Shown: positions 18,925-31,861 of the stretch, piece after piece
How positions within the stretch are numbered: the first letter of the stretch is position 1
How the letters are laid out: every line of letters starts with the position of its first letter
Assembly: GCF_000764305.2 (NCBI RefSeq)
Contig: NW_025937447.1
Span: 116,066 to 180,065, forward strand
Reading direction: 5' to 3'
From: Hyalella azteca
Lineage: Eukaryota > Arthropoda > Malacostraca > Amphipoda > Hyalellidae
DNA: 64,000 nucleotides
The notes under the pieces: generated by a model
Database searches by the model: none
The model's input: the letters and a program-made list of their open reading frames with translations, nothing else
What the model was told of the DNA's origin: nothing
Position numbers and translations under genes: made by a program

Positions 18925-20400
18925 CATAAGATTGTAATTAATGCTCCGTCTTACATTTTAATCCATTTATAAGCCGTTTTATGTTCTGGTTACGTAATTG
19001 ATGATCTAGCAGCGTCTTTTACGATCTTTCATCTAGGCTTAGCTGTCAAAAATGGCATTTTCCTGTTGTAAACAAGACTCTTGATGAATATAAACTCTTT
19101 AGCTGATTCGTAAAATCTAAAGCCCAGTCAATTAATATCTCCTGTGAAATATTCAGTATTGTTGAAATTGTTCCATATATTTCCAGTTCCATTGTTGAAA
19201 TTTTTTCACTTCTCATCATAATTATGGGATGTTTTTTCCCCTCATTGGCAAATTTGATATATTTTTACATTTAGCCAAACCGAAATTAACGAGCTTCCTT
19301 ACTTTCGTTATCTTTTGAGCTCATTGGTTTGTGGAATAGAATTCACTTACAGTATCACATTCGTAAAATTCATCTCTCTGCTCCCATGTTCTCATTTGTA
19401 AAATCCTTCTGTTCTAATATTCTTCATGTTTGCCGCTACTCTTATGAAGTACAAATTATGTAAAAATATTGTACAGTTGCAGCAAAGTTGTCTGCAATGT
19501 ATGTTTGTTGTCTACCTAAGTGGTCTTCCTTTAGAATTCCAAAGGAAGCTATGTACATACACTAAGTGTGACAGCTCTACGTTAGCGTCCTTTTTTAACA
19601 TGGTTGCGTTTTTTTAAAGTTTCGGACGGTGTGCAGATGCTGGCCCCTGCAAACTAGAAATCCGATGTATGCTGCAAATGACTGCCAAAATGTCTTTTAA
19701 AACTAGCCTCGGTTGTTATTTAAACACTATGTTCTTTACATCCTTGCTTCAAATCAGATTTCTACTAGCATAATTTTTCATAGCTCATCTTTTGCAAAAG
19801 ATAATTTTCACTAGAGCTTGTTTTGTGTCTATAAGAATGAAGTTACAGTTCTTTCCTCGGCTATTCTTGCTCTTGTCTCCCAAGTGAATTAACCGCTATA
19901 TTTGAACTAAGGGAATTCACTCGATTGTCATGCAGTCATTCACTTCATTCGAATTACAACTCAGATGCTTCAATAGTTTAAATCACACTGCCCCTAATTT
20001 AATATATGTTTTATTTTGCACGTGTTTAGCCTTAGTATTAATTATCATAGCGTCCATGTGTAGTCCAGCGTCGCAATTCGCGGAGCGCTTTTTTGCTTCG
20101 TTCTGTAATGCAACGCTGATGAAGCCAATATTTTTAGCTCTCATGTTAAATGAATGAAAAAGTTCTATGTATGCTAAGTGCAACTTTGTCTGCAATCTGT
20201 GTGGTGCCGTTGTTTTATCCAACAAATATCACCCTGCGTATTTATGAACAAACTGTACATAATCCTTGTTATTCAAAAATTCTTGTTTATGTGAAAAACA
20301 TCGACATCAAATATTGGAAGATTCGTAACAATTGATTTTTTGTTGTCACCTCGAGAGAAGGTCCGGTGTGACCACGCCCCATTACTTATTAAATACAACG
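18925..20400 (+). other. Probable 3' UTR of the NSD gene
   Basis: There is no coding signal after the stop. No AATAAA is seen nearby. An ATTAAA at 20388-20393 followed by a GT-rich stretch near 20430 is a possible poly(A) site, which would give a 3' UTR of about 1.5 kb. This is inferred from sequence only. Confidence 0.35.
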
Positions 20401-21925
20401 TACTTGCTTGTAAAAATTACAACTTCCAGAGTGTGTTCATGTGAAATTTGGATTCTTGAATGAATGACAAGTTCAATCAATGAATGACGTCCATTATCTG
20501 CACAACTGCATGACCGATCTGAAATCGGTCTGATTTCAAATCCGAGTTGCGGGTATCCTATTTACTGCAAAAATTTACCATTAACAACAAAAACTAGAAT
20601 CGGAAATCGCTTACTATTCGCTTGACCGTTGATCTTATCGAATGGCTGTTATTCTCTAAAAAATTTTTTTGCGTCGATCATATTTTCTGTTTTAGTGTAT
20701 TGCTCGATTTTTTTTTAAGATTGCTGTGGCTGCAGCCTATTTGTCGTTGAGCATATCCATGTGCGTGTCAGGTCTCGCACTACCAGAATGCGCTTGGTTT
20801 GATGGAAAGCTCGTCTTATTTATACAATTCTAGGATTCCACAGAACATCAACAAACTTCATGGTAATTGTTGTATGTTTTTGAAATGTTTTTCATGCATA
20901 TTACGTTTTTATCTACTTGGTCCAAACGCGTTCAGTATTTTGTATCCAATACTTGTGTTTTATTAAGCCTCTTTTTTTTGCTCTTCACGGCATTATCTCA
21001 TCACGACCAGTAAAATTCTGTCGGTTTTCTTCAGCAACAGAAACTTCACAGTGTGATTGAAACGTAATTTCTCACTGTTGAGGAAGACGCTTCATTAAAT
21101 TAATTATCACGCGTCTCATTCTAGGCCTAACCTGTTAATTTTACTGCATTCTGTAATTTTATTCCCGAAGAATAATGTTGTCGAATTATTAAATAGGGTC
21201 TTAAATTATGTTTTTATATACTTTGAGCCTTCCTTTCGTTTCCACGTTGTAACTTCTTTACCCTTCACGTCAGAAATAATTGTAAGTGCATTAGTTGCAT
21301 TAATATTAATAGTTGCATTAATCTATTCAATATAAATTGAATAGATTGAATTGTACCTCATTAATTGAATGCGGTACGGTAAACTGGTGGATCGCATTAT
21401 GAAATGCGCCCTGAATACTGCTTAGCCGCACTTAACGTGTTAATGCTGACTGTTTCCGGAGTATTTGCCTCTGACGAAGTTTCGTTTCGTTACTCGAACA
21501 ATTTCTAATTAAGGAAGAATGCAAGCAAGGAAAGATTTACGTAAGAAAGTACGTAAATTTAAATCAGAGTCATAATTCAGACGGCAACAATTACACTGAA
21601 TAACCAACGACTTCGCAAACGTAGGCAGACGATTTTTCATCTAGCAATAGAAGCCCCCCGCTATTCTAAAAAAGTTTGAAAAATGGATGTCAATAAGTTG
21701 TCAAATGGACATGGTCGACAAAAATATATATAAAAAAAGTGTACATCATGACTACGGTAAAGTCTGGCGGAGGCAGAATTATGGTCTTGATTGCTTTTCA
21801 CTAGCATGTGGGAACGCCCTCACAGAATACAAGGTAAATCCCAAAATATTTGCCGAATCTTCTTTACATCAACGGCAAATTACTTGAAGCACGTTGCTTG
21901 GTTCAACAAGCAATGCATTAATTAC

Positions 21926-22124
21926 ATGAACAAATCTTTCTGATGGGTGGAAGAATTAGTGTCTTGAAGCCTTAGCGATTTAGAGCTTTAAATGTATTGC
22001 GGAAATGAGCTGTGGTTGACAAGCTCCCTAAGTAGCCATGAAATGCAAAACTTTAAGAAGTCTCGACTTGATGTTTTCTTATTAATTGTATGAACAAATC
22101 TTTCTGATGGGTGGAAGAATTAGT
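21926..22124 (+). repeat. 35-bp direct repeat, 164 bp apart
   Basis: The same 35 bases (ATGAACAAATCTTTCTGATG onward) occur at 21926-21960 and 22090-22124. The similarity extends a few bases upstream (ATTAATT). Confidence 0.9.
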
Positions 22125-22519
22125 AAACATTTGTACGCGTTGTGAAGAATATGAACAACTGTAGCTGACATCGCTCCTGCGAAATTCCATACCCCAAGGT
22201 TGAACCTCAATCTTGAAGCACGTCAAGTTAGACGAGTTAATGGGAGGCTCGAGTGGCCGCCAAGTTGCCCAAACTTGTGCGGCCGCCAAACTTAGAACAA
22301 AGCTTCAAGAAACAGCTAGGGAAGAGAGCCTAGAAGCAGATTCATGCCCTTCTGAGTGCCCTGTAAACCATCATGTGTCATCATGTATTCACAATGCTGT
22401 AAAAGCCCCAAAAATAATCCGTAAATCAAGAAGACACCCGTTATCTATTGGCGAGAAAATATTGAGTAAACGAAGTCACTGAAATTTACAGCTATCAGTC
22501 ATGATTGTGTAGAAAAACG

Positions 22520-22552
22520 GATATCCTGCACCAAGTTACCGTGCAGGATATC
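22520..22552. repeat. Perfect 12-bp inverted repeat
   Basis: Arms GATATCCTGCAC and GTGCAGGATATC flank a 9-nt loop. Function is unknown. Confidence 0.9.
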
Positions 22553-23723
22553 AAACTAGAAGAATCTTGACCACGTGTAATAATGACACCGAGAAATAGA
22601 ATATCCTGGATCATGCAGTTTAACTTTAATCGATCGATTCCTTAAACATGAAAACCCTTAATCGTGAAAAACTGCCATTCTAAAGTCGTGAGTCACGAAA
22701 AGTCATGAAATTCCGGGCAAGAAAATTAAACTCGCATAAAAATTCCCACAAATATAGGAATCTTAATCATCCAGCATTGGCATACTCAAAGATTGTTGCT
22801 GTTGTGTTAATAGAATAGAAGTGTCGGCACTGAAGAAATAGGAATGTAGAAATAGAAATGATGAAATATAAATAAAATAGGAATGAAAAAAATAGAAATA
22901 GGAACAAATAGAAATGTAAGTGTTGAGAAAACAGAAGATCCTTCCATGTCCACGATTCGCATAAAATCTAACTTCCATAACGGTAAATAACTCATTCATT
23001 CACATTTAATTTTTCCAATGTGATAGAAAAGGATCACTAAAGTACCTATGATAAGAAAGCTCAGTTTTCCAGTGATAAACGTTCACTCACGTTTGTTCAA
23101 GCAATAAAAACTACCCACCACTACTTCAACCATGCTACAACCCTTGAAAGTTATCAGTATCGCAACTTTATTTAAAAGCTTTAATACATGTGTAAGTAGT
23201 AGGAGAATATTTTCCAGCGTTTTTAGTTATTAACTGAAAAACTATTAATATTGAAAGTATGATTTATGCCACTATATCTCTGAACAATATATCTATTGGC
23301 ACTATATCTCTATGACGGGCTTAATATTTTTAGCAATGTTGCAATTCAAAAGCGGATTTTAACTCTTTATGTAGTGGTAAAAATGCGATCATTCCAGAAT
23401 TTTTCTGTGCTAGACTGAAAGCTGTTTTAGTAAAACTGTTTTAGTCTACGTAGCCGCGGAGAGCGATTTCCAGTTTCTCACTCATGCTCATGGCTGCATC
23501 CAGCTCAGAGTTTTCTAGATTGTTTGAAATGGTCTTAATATATATGAAAAAATAATTAAATTTTGACATCAAAATTCATTTGCTGGAGAACTGAAGAGCG
23601 GCATCTAACGGTTCTGTTGCAATTGCAATTACGAATCATGTCCGCTGCAAATGTGAAAAATTCATTCATAAAGCGAACAAAGAAGAATTTTTGGACGTTT
23701 AAATCTAGTTTTACATTCACTGC

Positions 23724-23757
23724 ATTGATATGCATTATGAATATAATGCATATCAAT
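23724..23757. repeat. Perfect 15-bp inverted repeat
   Basis: Arms ATTGATATGCATTAT and ATAATGCATATCAAT flank a 4-nt loop (GAAT). It could form a cruciform; function is unknown. Confidence 0.9.
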
Positions 23758-24375
23758 GAAAATAGTGCGTGTATAATATAATCTTACTTGCGTTTTTTTT
23801 TTTTTGTGATCAAAGAAATTTATCATTTTTTCGTCACTTTTGATTTAAGAAATTTAATTGCAGATTTTAACTGGCATATTGCTGTTTTTACCATAGCGTG
23901 ACATTCAAATTTCATCATTTTAGTAATTTACTCATAATCTTCAATATTTCTTTTATAATAGTAAATGATCTTAATTTTAGCGGAAAGGGGCACTCGGACG
24001 ACGAGTTCATTTCCGGGCCGAGCTTTGGAAAACTAGTTTTTTTTACGTTTGTGACAGTGGAAGGTTTGAGTAACTTTAGTGTGTGTAAATAATACGTAAT
24101 ATTAAATAATAATACGTGTAAATAATACGTGTGTAAATAATACGTAATTCGAATGTGAGTTAATAATGAAACCCAATAATAAATGTTTTTCATTTCTTCT
24201 CTAACATTATCCATTCTTCATTAATCAAGTGAGACCCAAATTAAATTGCAATTATTTTTTGCGATTATCATACCAATATAAAATTTTTATATTAAACTTT
24301 CAACTCTCTTTGATGAATTTATTTATTGTCGTCATGGAACACGATACAGAAGTCCCATGTACGAAGGAAGGATGA

Positions 24376-24541
24376 AAATATAACTCAGTACTCACTGCAG
24401 TGAGTGACAGAGAGCGCATTTTCTCGTCGACGAAAACTTGAGGTCACGGACGGACGGACAGACGGACAGACAGACAGACAAACGGACATGGCGAGCACAA
24501 TAGTGCATTTTTTCCATAAATGAGAAAATGCGCTAAAAAGC
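24376..24541 (-). repeat. Interspersed element with CCGT/CTGT core, copy 1
   Basis: Reverse-complement copy of the elements at 33109-33271 and 58444-58592. It has AGCGCATTTTCTC at one side and GAGAAAATGCGCT at the other (an inverted repeat), a tetranucleotide core and a 16-bp perfect palindrome ACTCACTGCAGTGAGT at 24390-24405. No coding capacity, so it is a non-autonomous repeat. Confidence 0.85.
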
Positions 24542-24766
24542 CGCTCTCTTCTTATAGGCCTGTGGTCTCGATCTTTACACAGAGCTCCAAACAAGGAATG
24601 ATCCTGAGAGATCACTTGCGATCCTCCGCAGCCTGTTGCTAGGTCTGCTGATCCCTCTGCTGCATTAGCGACCTAGTTTGGTTCAGATCACGGGTGTTAT
24701 TGTTCACCAAGCTGCTATAGAACAAGGCGGTAAGTTATCATAATGTCAATAACTGTACACCTGCAC

Positions 24767-25030
24767 TCTAGTGTTAGCTAGGATGCCCCAACATCAGCAC
24801 TATAATGCGTCTAGTCAGTGTTAGCCAAGAGGCATGTTCACCATCACTTCAGTCAATGTTAGCCAAGAGGCCATTACANCTGTCTCTTATACACATCTAG
24901 ATGTGTATAAGAGACAGGTACACTACCACTCTAGTCAATGTTAGCCAAGAGGCCAGTACACTAACACTCCAGTCAATGTTAGCCAAGAGGCCAGTACACT
25001 ACCACTCCAGTCAATGCTAGCCAAGAGGCC
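24767..25030 (+). repeat. 38-bp minisatellite, interrupted by an assembly adapter
   Basis: Units like AGTCAATGTTAGCCAAGAGG followed by CCAGTACACTACCACTCC recur about six times and are most regular at 24933-25030. The array is broken at 24879-24917 by an N and an adapter sequence. Confidence 0.85.
24880..24917. other. Nextera mate-pair junction adapter (assembly artefact)
   Basis: CTGTCTCTTATACACATCT at 24880-24898 is the 19-bp Tn5 mosaic end. It is followed at once by its reverse complement, AGATGTGTATAAGAGACAG, at 24899-24917. This 38-bp palindrome is the circularisation junction of Nextera mate-pair libraries. An N sits just before it at 24879. It is not natural sequence of this genome. 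Confidence 0.97.
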
Positions 25031-25059
25031 ATATAGCCAAAGCTCACAGGGCGGAATCA

Positions 25060-28000
25060 AAGCCTCGTTCGTTTCGCCACTCAATCTTCAGTTTACCCGC
25101 TATGCCCAATCCTGTTTACAGTGAATGCCGTCCCCAGCAAACTAAGCATAACTGATTGAAGATGCGGCAGCTAAAAAAAAGTGAGTCAAACTGCACGAGT
25201 GAAATACGCGGAGAAACATTTCACTCATGTAAATTGCCACTGTTTTTGAACACACGTCTAAATTCTCGAACAGTTTGTCAAAATGTTATTGCTGCTCGGT
25301 GACGTTCGAGATATGTTTTGTTTACGCGACTTCGTCACATGAATATCTTCAGGTCAGAGACGTCAGATGTTGCAATATCATCGGCCAGAGAATATTGACG
25401 ACTAAGTTGACTGATTGATCTACTCAGAGGAACGCCGACCGTTTTAACTTTATGACGAGTGTCAACATCAATTGACAATTGTTTGCCCTCCAGCAGGTTC
25501 ATCCGGTATGTTCCCCAACAGCTTGTTAAATTATTCATCTGTACATTACACATACGTTATACGGGTAAGTTGATGTACGTTACATCGATTGAGGATTGGA
25601 AATAATTAATCAATTGGATTGAAGGCATCGTTTTTTTCGATCCCTAGCATACATCGGAAGGTGGCCTCCTCTAAGATTCTTCAGTCAGTGCGAAATCAGT
25701 CTCAGTGCTGGGAGGTTATGACGCTTGGCTTCTGCACAGACTTGAATGAAACCGAGGCGATTGTACAAGGTACAGGAGAGACAACTGTTATTCAACTGGT
25801 CGTTTTCGATCGCCTGATGACAGTGTGTTTGAAACTGGGAGAAGGAAGGATACATTTGAAAATTATTTTGTATACAATTACACAATGTAACTCATGTTTC
25901 TGTATTGTAAATTCAATCTATAGTCGTATCTATGTCGTAAGAAAAAGTATTTGACTGCCCAAATTTTACAGCTAGTCGAATTAGGTCCCTCTGATAATTT
26001 CGAAATGTTTATTCATTTTAAGGCAGTGATTAATCTACGAAATTTTTGGAACTGAAGATCAAGATCAATTAATATATATGAGTCAATTGATTCCCCACTG
26101 CTATTACCACACCATTGTTAGCGAATCATTTTAGACGGAAAATTATTCAAATATTTAATAAAGTAAGCAGGGTAAGTACGATAGAACTAGTTGAGACATG
26201 AAAATAATAATTTTAGGGGTAAAGACTAAAGACACACTAATAATTGACGTTGATTTGAGAGACGTCAGTCGTGGCTGTCACGAAGCCCTGTTCTATTTGT
26301 GGTCTGATTTTCATCAAGATTTCAATCAATTCACTGACATTGCAGTGAACATTAAAGAGCATTTGATATACCAGTTCAATATTTATGCCTCCATTACCTG
26401 ATATGTTGGCAATGCTTGTATAACTGACTATACATTTTAAAACCGCTGTTAGTTTTGAAATACCGGGTTTCAATAAATTTCTCATATCAACTGATATTAA
26501 TTACATTAAATTTCTGCTACTTACATAGATCTATTTTCATTGGAAAGCACTTGCCACAATCTAATTTCATAATGATTTAAAAGGTTAATTTTAATCCTTC
26601 AAATGATTTTCCACTGAAACCGAAGATTGTCATTTAAATTGATCAAGTTCTCCGTTGATACCAATGCATGAGCTATTCTAGAATCAAGTCAGTTGTAAAT
26701 ACGTGGCATAAAATTCCTCGGATGAATTTAGCGATCTCAATTCATGAAATGGTATTTAGATCTATTTTAACTTTTTTATATAAATGGGCTTGCTTCGATT
26801 TAGAACTTTTTACGCATTCTTCTTTTACGTCACCGGAGTTAATATTTTTATTTCATTTCGGTTACCTATCCTTTTCATATGAATCAAATGAAGTAATAAC
26901 AAGCTCAGCAATTCAACCCTGCCGACCAACGCCCCGAAAACTCCAAAGGCCTAGATCAAATTTTTCCATTATCCCTCACAATTTTGTTGAAACCCTTGCA
27001 TATCTGCCTAGAAATACATTGAATTCTGGATTTTGCCAGGCCTATGCGTGATTTTCCTGCCGAATTGAGCAGCAGGCTTGTTCATTGACGTCATAGAGAC
27101 GCGTTCCGGCTACATGGGAGTCATAATCCTGCTCGTTTTCGCTGGCCAACGCTAGGCTGTCACGAACAATGGATTACGCTAACTACAGCATTACGGAGAC
27201 ACGCTCGCAAGAACTGGCATGCGTAGGCAGAAATTAGAGGCCGTCTGAACATGCAATACGACTCCGTTTCGGCTCATCTGTGGACATGCAATGTTGCATG
27301 CACATATTGTACATTTAATATTGGGCCTCTACCCGTTGATTTGATTTTATAAATGTTAAAATTTATATTTAGATGCAATTTTTCAAGTGCATTATCCGTT
27401 TGTTTGAGAATCTAAGGCATATTGTCTCATATGAACCTTTTTCATAAACGAGAAAGTTTTGTCAGTAATACATTGCGATTTTTGACATTTTGGCGAAAGC
27501 GCTTCAAGTAACTATTTCAACGCATCGCTTTAAGATATAAAATAATAGTTTCAGATTTGCCCTTTTATTAAAAAGTGATTTTAAAAAAGTATATACAGCA
27601 AAATTGATCAGCTAGACCACGTTTCTGAATCATGTTGGACAGTACGAAAGTGATTCAACTGCAATTTCATGTGCAATTTCTTCTTCATTATTTTAGTGCA
27701 TAGACAATATTTTGGTTTTGCAACACACTTTCTCCTGTTCAAGATAACAGTTGTCCAATACTTCGATGTCATTCAAGTGTTACCAACACTTGCGGTATTT
27801 ATTCGTGAAGTGTGTTTGAGTTCGTGTTAGTCGGAATTTAGTAAAGAGGCTTCTTTGTTTGGATTGAAGTTATGTTTCTGTAATATCCTCTCTTTCTTCT
27901 GTCTTCTTAATTATTTATAGAATTATGTTGATGTCATTTCACATTTAAATGTTCTTTATTTAAAAGCAAATCTTCTTGTAATTCTTTGCTGTCTGATTTG

Positions 28001-31000
28001 CAAAATAGTACAAATAAAAGCTATTATTGATTGACCAGTAAAAGCAAACTGTATTGCCAGATCATAAGGCTGATGCATTAAATACTGGTAATCAATTACC
28101 GTTGAATTTAGTCCATGTGACTGTAATTCATTTCTCATTCATCAGTTTCGCAAAGGAGAAACGGTCTACTTGGGATCCAGCAGTCGTACTAAAACATGAC
28201 TACCATTTTTGACACTCAGCGTTTGGACAAGCTGATTTTTTTTTACTTTTTTGGTTCGTCTCTTGGCTCCGAGGAAATTGCATTCACGAGTGGCACTTAA
28301 CCTATAAAAACTCGCCGCAATTGCTATTAGTCGCAGTAAATCTTAGAAGCTGACTCCATGGTGACGATACTTGACTCGGGAAGTTGAGTGACTTGCTACT
28401 GGGCACCGACACCAAAACCGGCAAGGATAACTCTTCACTTCTGACGGTCATGATTTTTTTTCGCACTTTGTAAAGCAATTATCTTCACCGTATAAAGCGA
28501 TGGAAGAGAACTACGCATGTGAAAGTTGACGAGAAACCTCGGCCTGGGTTGAGGAGATTATGCGTACATACGGCCGAACTTATTTCTGTGGGGAGACATG
28601 TTTACATGAATTTTTTTGACGAAGGAACACGGATCCCTAAAAAAGAAAAATAAATGATTGTTTTTGTGGAGAGATATATTTACTTGTCTTTTGTGACGAA
28701 GGAAGACGGATTGCAAAAGGAAAACGTTCACAAATTTTATAACGAAGAAATATTACGATGACACGTGCGGTTATATTAAGCGACGATCATAAATTTACGT
28801 CATAAATTTTAGGGCAAATTGTCAAGTCTCTTGACTCAGCCAAATTTGGGGGGCATTATTGGGAAAGTATGATCATCTGCTTCTAAATGAAAGAAGTTTC
28901 TTAGTAAAGAAGGCATCAAAACTTCACCTTATAGGTATTTGAGGCCGCACAGTAAATGTCAACATCAACATGTCCGTATAATGACGAGGTGACGTAAATT
29001 GTACAACCCTGTATGGCTTAAATCACTGCATCACCAAAAGGGCGACGAATGGTTCTTACGCAGATTTATTAGTTTATTACAGATTTAATCTTCACAATTT
29101 CGTTTAAATTATCGCCAATGTTGCGTAAAATTAAGCCATATCAGATTTTCCTTACGATAATTAAAAAAAATTTCTTGCATGGCACCTTTATAGCTACTTC
29201 ATTTTAAGTGATGTCACTATTCCAGTAATCCATAACCATTTTAAAAATGAAAGATTTTTCACAATATAAAAAATTATTATGTTACACCAAGCTGAAACTC
29301 GAGACTACATATATTCTTTGCTCATTATTTCACCTTAGCTGAATTTGAAATCGCTATCTACGGATATCATAACAAATATTCTTATAGATATTTAGCATCG
29401 ATCATTCAGTTCAAACATGTTGTGAAATATCTAATGCCCACGTGCGCAAAATTCACAGACTATAGGAACAAATCATACGTACGCAGTAGCGATTCCCACA
29501 TCCATCCTTCACTATTCACGCACAAGAAGCCTGCAGCTACACATTGCTACGACGGAATTACCTGCAGTAATTCTAATAGCCCTTCAATCTCGGTGGTCAC
29601 TCGGGCGCTACGGAAGCATTTGCATGGGGTATCAAAGCCGAGAGCAACAGCGCTTGACGTGCCAAAACGTTGCTGTTCGATGTAACCGACATGCACTGTA
29701 CAGCTGCTCGTTCATTGAGGATAAGAAACCCCTTGACAGTGTGATAGCCTACGGAAATTAGACGCTATTGTGCAATATCCATTAGAGTTTACGGGAGTTT
29801 GATGCCCTTAGTAGTCTGTGGGAATAGGATTCTACATCGTTAATGTTGTTAATAGGCGATTTGACGGTATTAACAGCAAAGAAATAATACATGATGATAT
29901 TTTGGACCAGTGTACAAGTATTTTTGCCATCATAAAGTTTATGGTTAATCAGAAATTTGAATCTAACTTTATTATTGAAATAAGCGACAGGCAATTATTC
30001 GTTTGAAACGACCGACTGCGTGATTTTTGTCATGTGTCCTGCGATTTTTAAATGCTTACTCAGATCTGTAAGAACTTAGAGCTTTTATTACTATTTTCAT
30101 TGCAGAAGTTTTTGTTCTTTGTATAGAAGAAAGTTATAATTTTGGAAATTTCTTATGATCTAATAATACTAGCGTTATATTCTGAAAGGTATGAATCAAT
30201 TTAAATTGATTCGCATCGAAAATAGAAGCATTTATTTGTTGTATGGATACAAAACTCAAACAATGAGTCGAACACCGCGCATCTTAATTATATTAATCAA
30301 GGTCAAATGCGCACGCAGTTTCCTTTCAAATGAGAAGCACGCCATTTCATTTCACTAAACGAAATTTTATCTAATTTCTGTGCTAAATTCATCACGTCAT
30401 ATAAAAGATGTCGGTTACGATTCGGCCTCCAGAGATGCTCTACTCGCTTGTTTTCCTCCAACGAAGATCAGAACAAAGAAGATTTTTGAATTACCTTTTA
30501 GGAACTCAGTCAGTGCACGTTTCCGTAAACATGAGAGTGGAAATATCACCGGTGTCCCTGAATCTACGCGCTGGAAATTCGAGTGATTCGCCGAAATTCA
30601 GAAAAAATAAGATATTTCATAGTTAATCGGTTTAACTAGACTACCGATGTTTTAAAATTTGCAATTAAAATTATATGCGAAAATTTTAAGTTTTATTTTT
30701 CATTAATAAATGTGCGTGCGAATGACGTGAATGCGAATGTCATTTAAACTTTAATATTCTCGACTTTCTCGAGATCCAATGCAAATCTGTTATCAAGATA
30801 TTCTTTTTAATATGAGAATTGAAGGTACTGACTACGCGTCCTCGCATTAACGCTCGTCTTTGATAACCAAAAGAGAGCAAAGATGTCTGACGCGATAATC
30901 CTGAAACCATTCATGAACTGGAAAACACGGTTGGCTAATAATATAATTCGTTTTTCGGTAAAGGCAAACCATAGAACGTTAACGTTGCTCCATTGCATCT

Positions 31001-31760
31001 CTTGCACATACAAGCAAATGCACGCTCAATAATAATTTGATAATTACCAGGATTCACGTATTCTATACAGATTTTGCACCATTTCGACTGTTGATCAATA
31101 ATTCAAGAGTTGATCGATTGCCTAAAATGTTGGGTTAGAGGCATTAATATTTTTGGCCGATAATGCTTCGACAAATTCTATTATAAATTGTGAAACTTCA
31201 TCGAATTACAAACCTAAAAGAGCCTCCATTAAACTACACAAAAAGTGTCACTCAAGTTATGCTGGGACCAATGGCAAACTTAGAAACGTGTCAGATATGA
31301 AGTCAAAATAGGAGTGAATAAATTAATGTCAACTGTGACAAAATGAAGTCATTTTAACAAAAATTAGCTTCATAGCTTCATCAAGGCATGTGGTGATGGC
31401 CAAATTGACATTCTTCCCATAACATGAAAATAATAAACTAATGAAATAATATCGCGACATTTAGGAGCAGAAGATTTGAAGATGAAAGACTCATACCATG
31501 CACCGTTTTAGCAATATTAATTGAATATTTAATACTTGTAAATTGTCAGAATATTGAGATATCACGATGCATATTCACGACCACACCCAGAAAACAGAAT
31601 GGGTCAAATTATCCAGATATTGACACACTTTTTATACCTAGCACTGAAGAGCCATTTGCCCCGGCCACTCTGAGTCAGGGTGACTCACCCAAGAGTAAAA
31701 AGTATGCACGATTAGGACAAAGTTTCACTAATTTCTGTGGGTGCAATATCCGACTCCTGG
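25060..31760. other. Intergenic region without a recognised gene
   Basis: Open frames up to 127 codons (for example 26668-27051) show no domain, no splice context and AT-driven composition. A TGACGTCA palindrome lies near 27085 and a TATA-like site at 28303. I see nothing else that I can support. Confidence 0.55.
28303..28340 (+). promoter_or_regulatory. Possible TATA/initiator core promoter
   Basis: TATAAAAA at 28303-28310 is followed about 30 bases later by GCAGTAA, close to the arthropod initiator TCAGT. An ATG in a good context (CCATGG, 28358) opens only nine codons. No gene is recognised downstream, so this is weak. Confidence 0.22.
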
Positions 31761-31765
31761 CTAGC

Positions 31766-31861
31766 CAATATTGAGCCAGAACCATGTCAACAATATTGAG
31801 CCAGAACCATGTCAACAATATTGAGCCAGAACCATGTCAACAATATTGAGCCAGAACCATG
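31766..31861 (+). repeat. 25-bp minisatellite, about 3.8 copies
   Basis: The unit CAATATTGAGCCAGAACCAT plus GTCAA starts at 31766, 31791, 31816 and 31841, with identical copies. Confidence 0.95.

Larger units (their letters stand above)
20400..24370. other. Intergenic region without a recognised gene
   Basis: AT-rich. It holds inverted repeats at 21320-21347, 22520-22552 and 23724-23757 and a 35-bp direct repeat at 21926-21960 and 22090-22124. An 89-codon open frame at 22213-22482 has a GC-richer start and coding-like composition, but no recognisable family or splice context. Confidence 0.6.

Noticed and set aside
24385..24615. Open frame reading SVCLSVCPSVRPSV-like repeats
   Set aside because: It is a translation of the tetranucleotide core of the interspersed element.
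26668..27051. 127-codon open frame
   Set aside because: Composition follows the local AT content, no domain is visible, and no splice sites or leader frame it.
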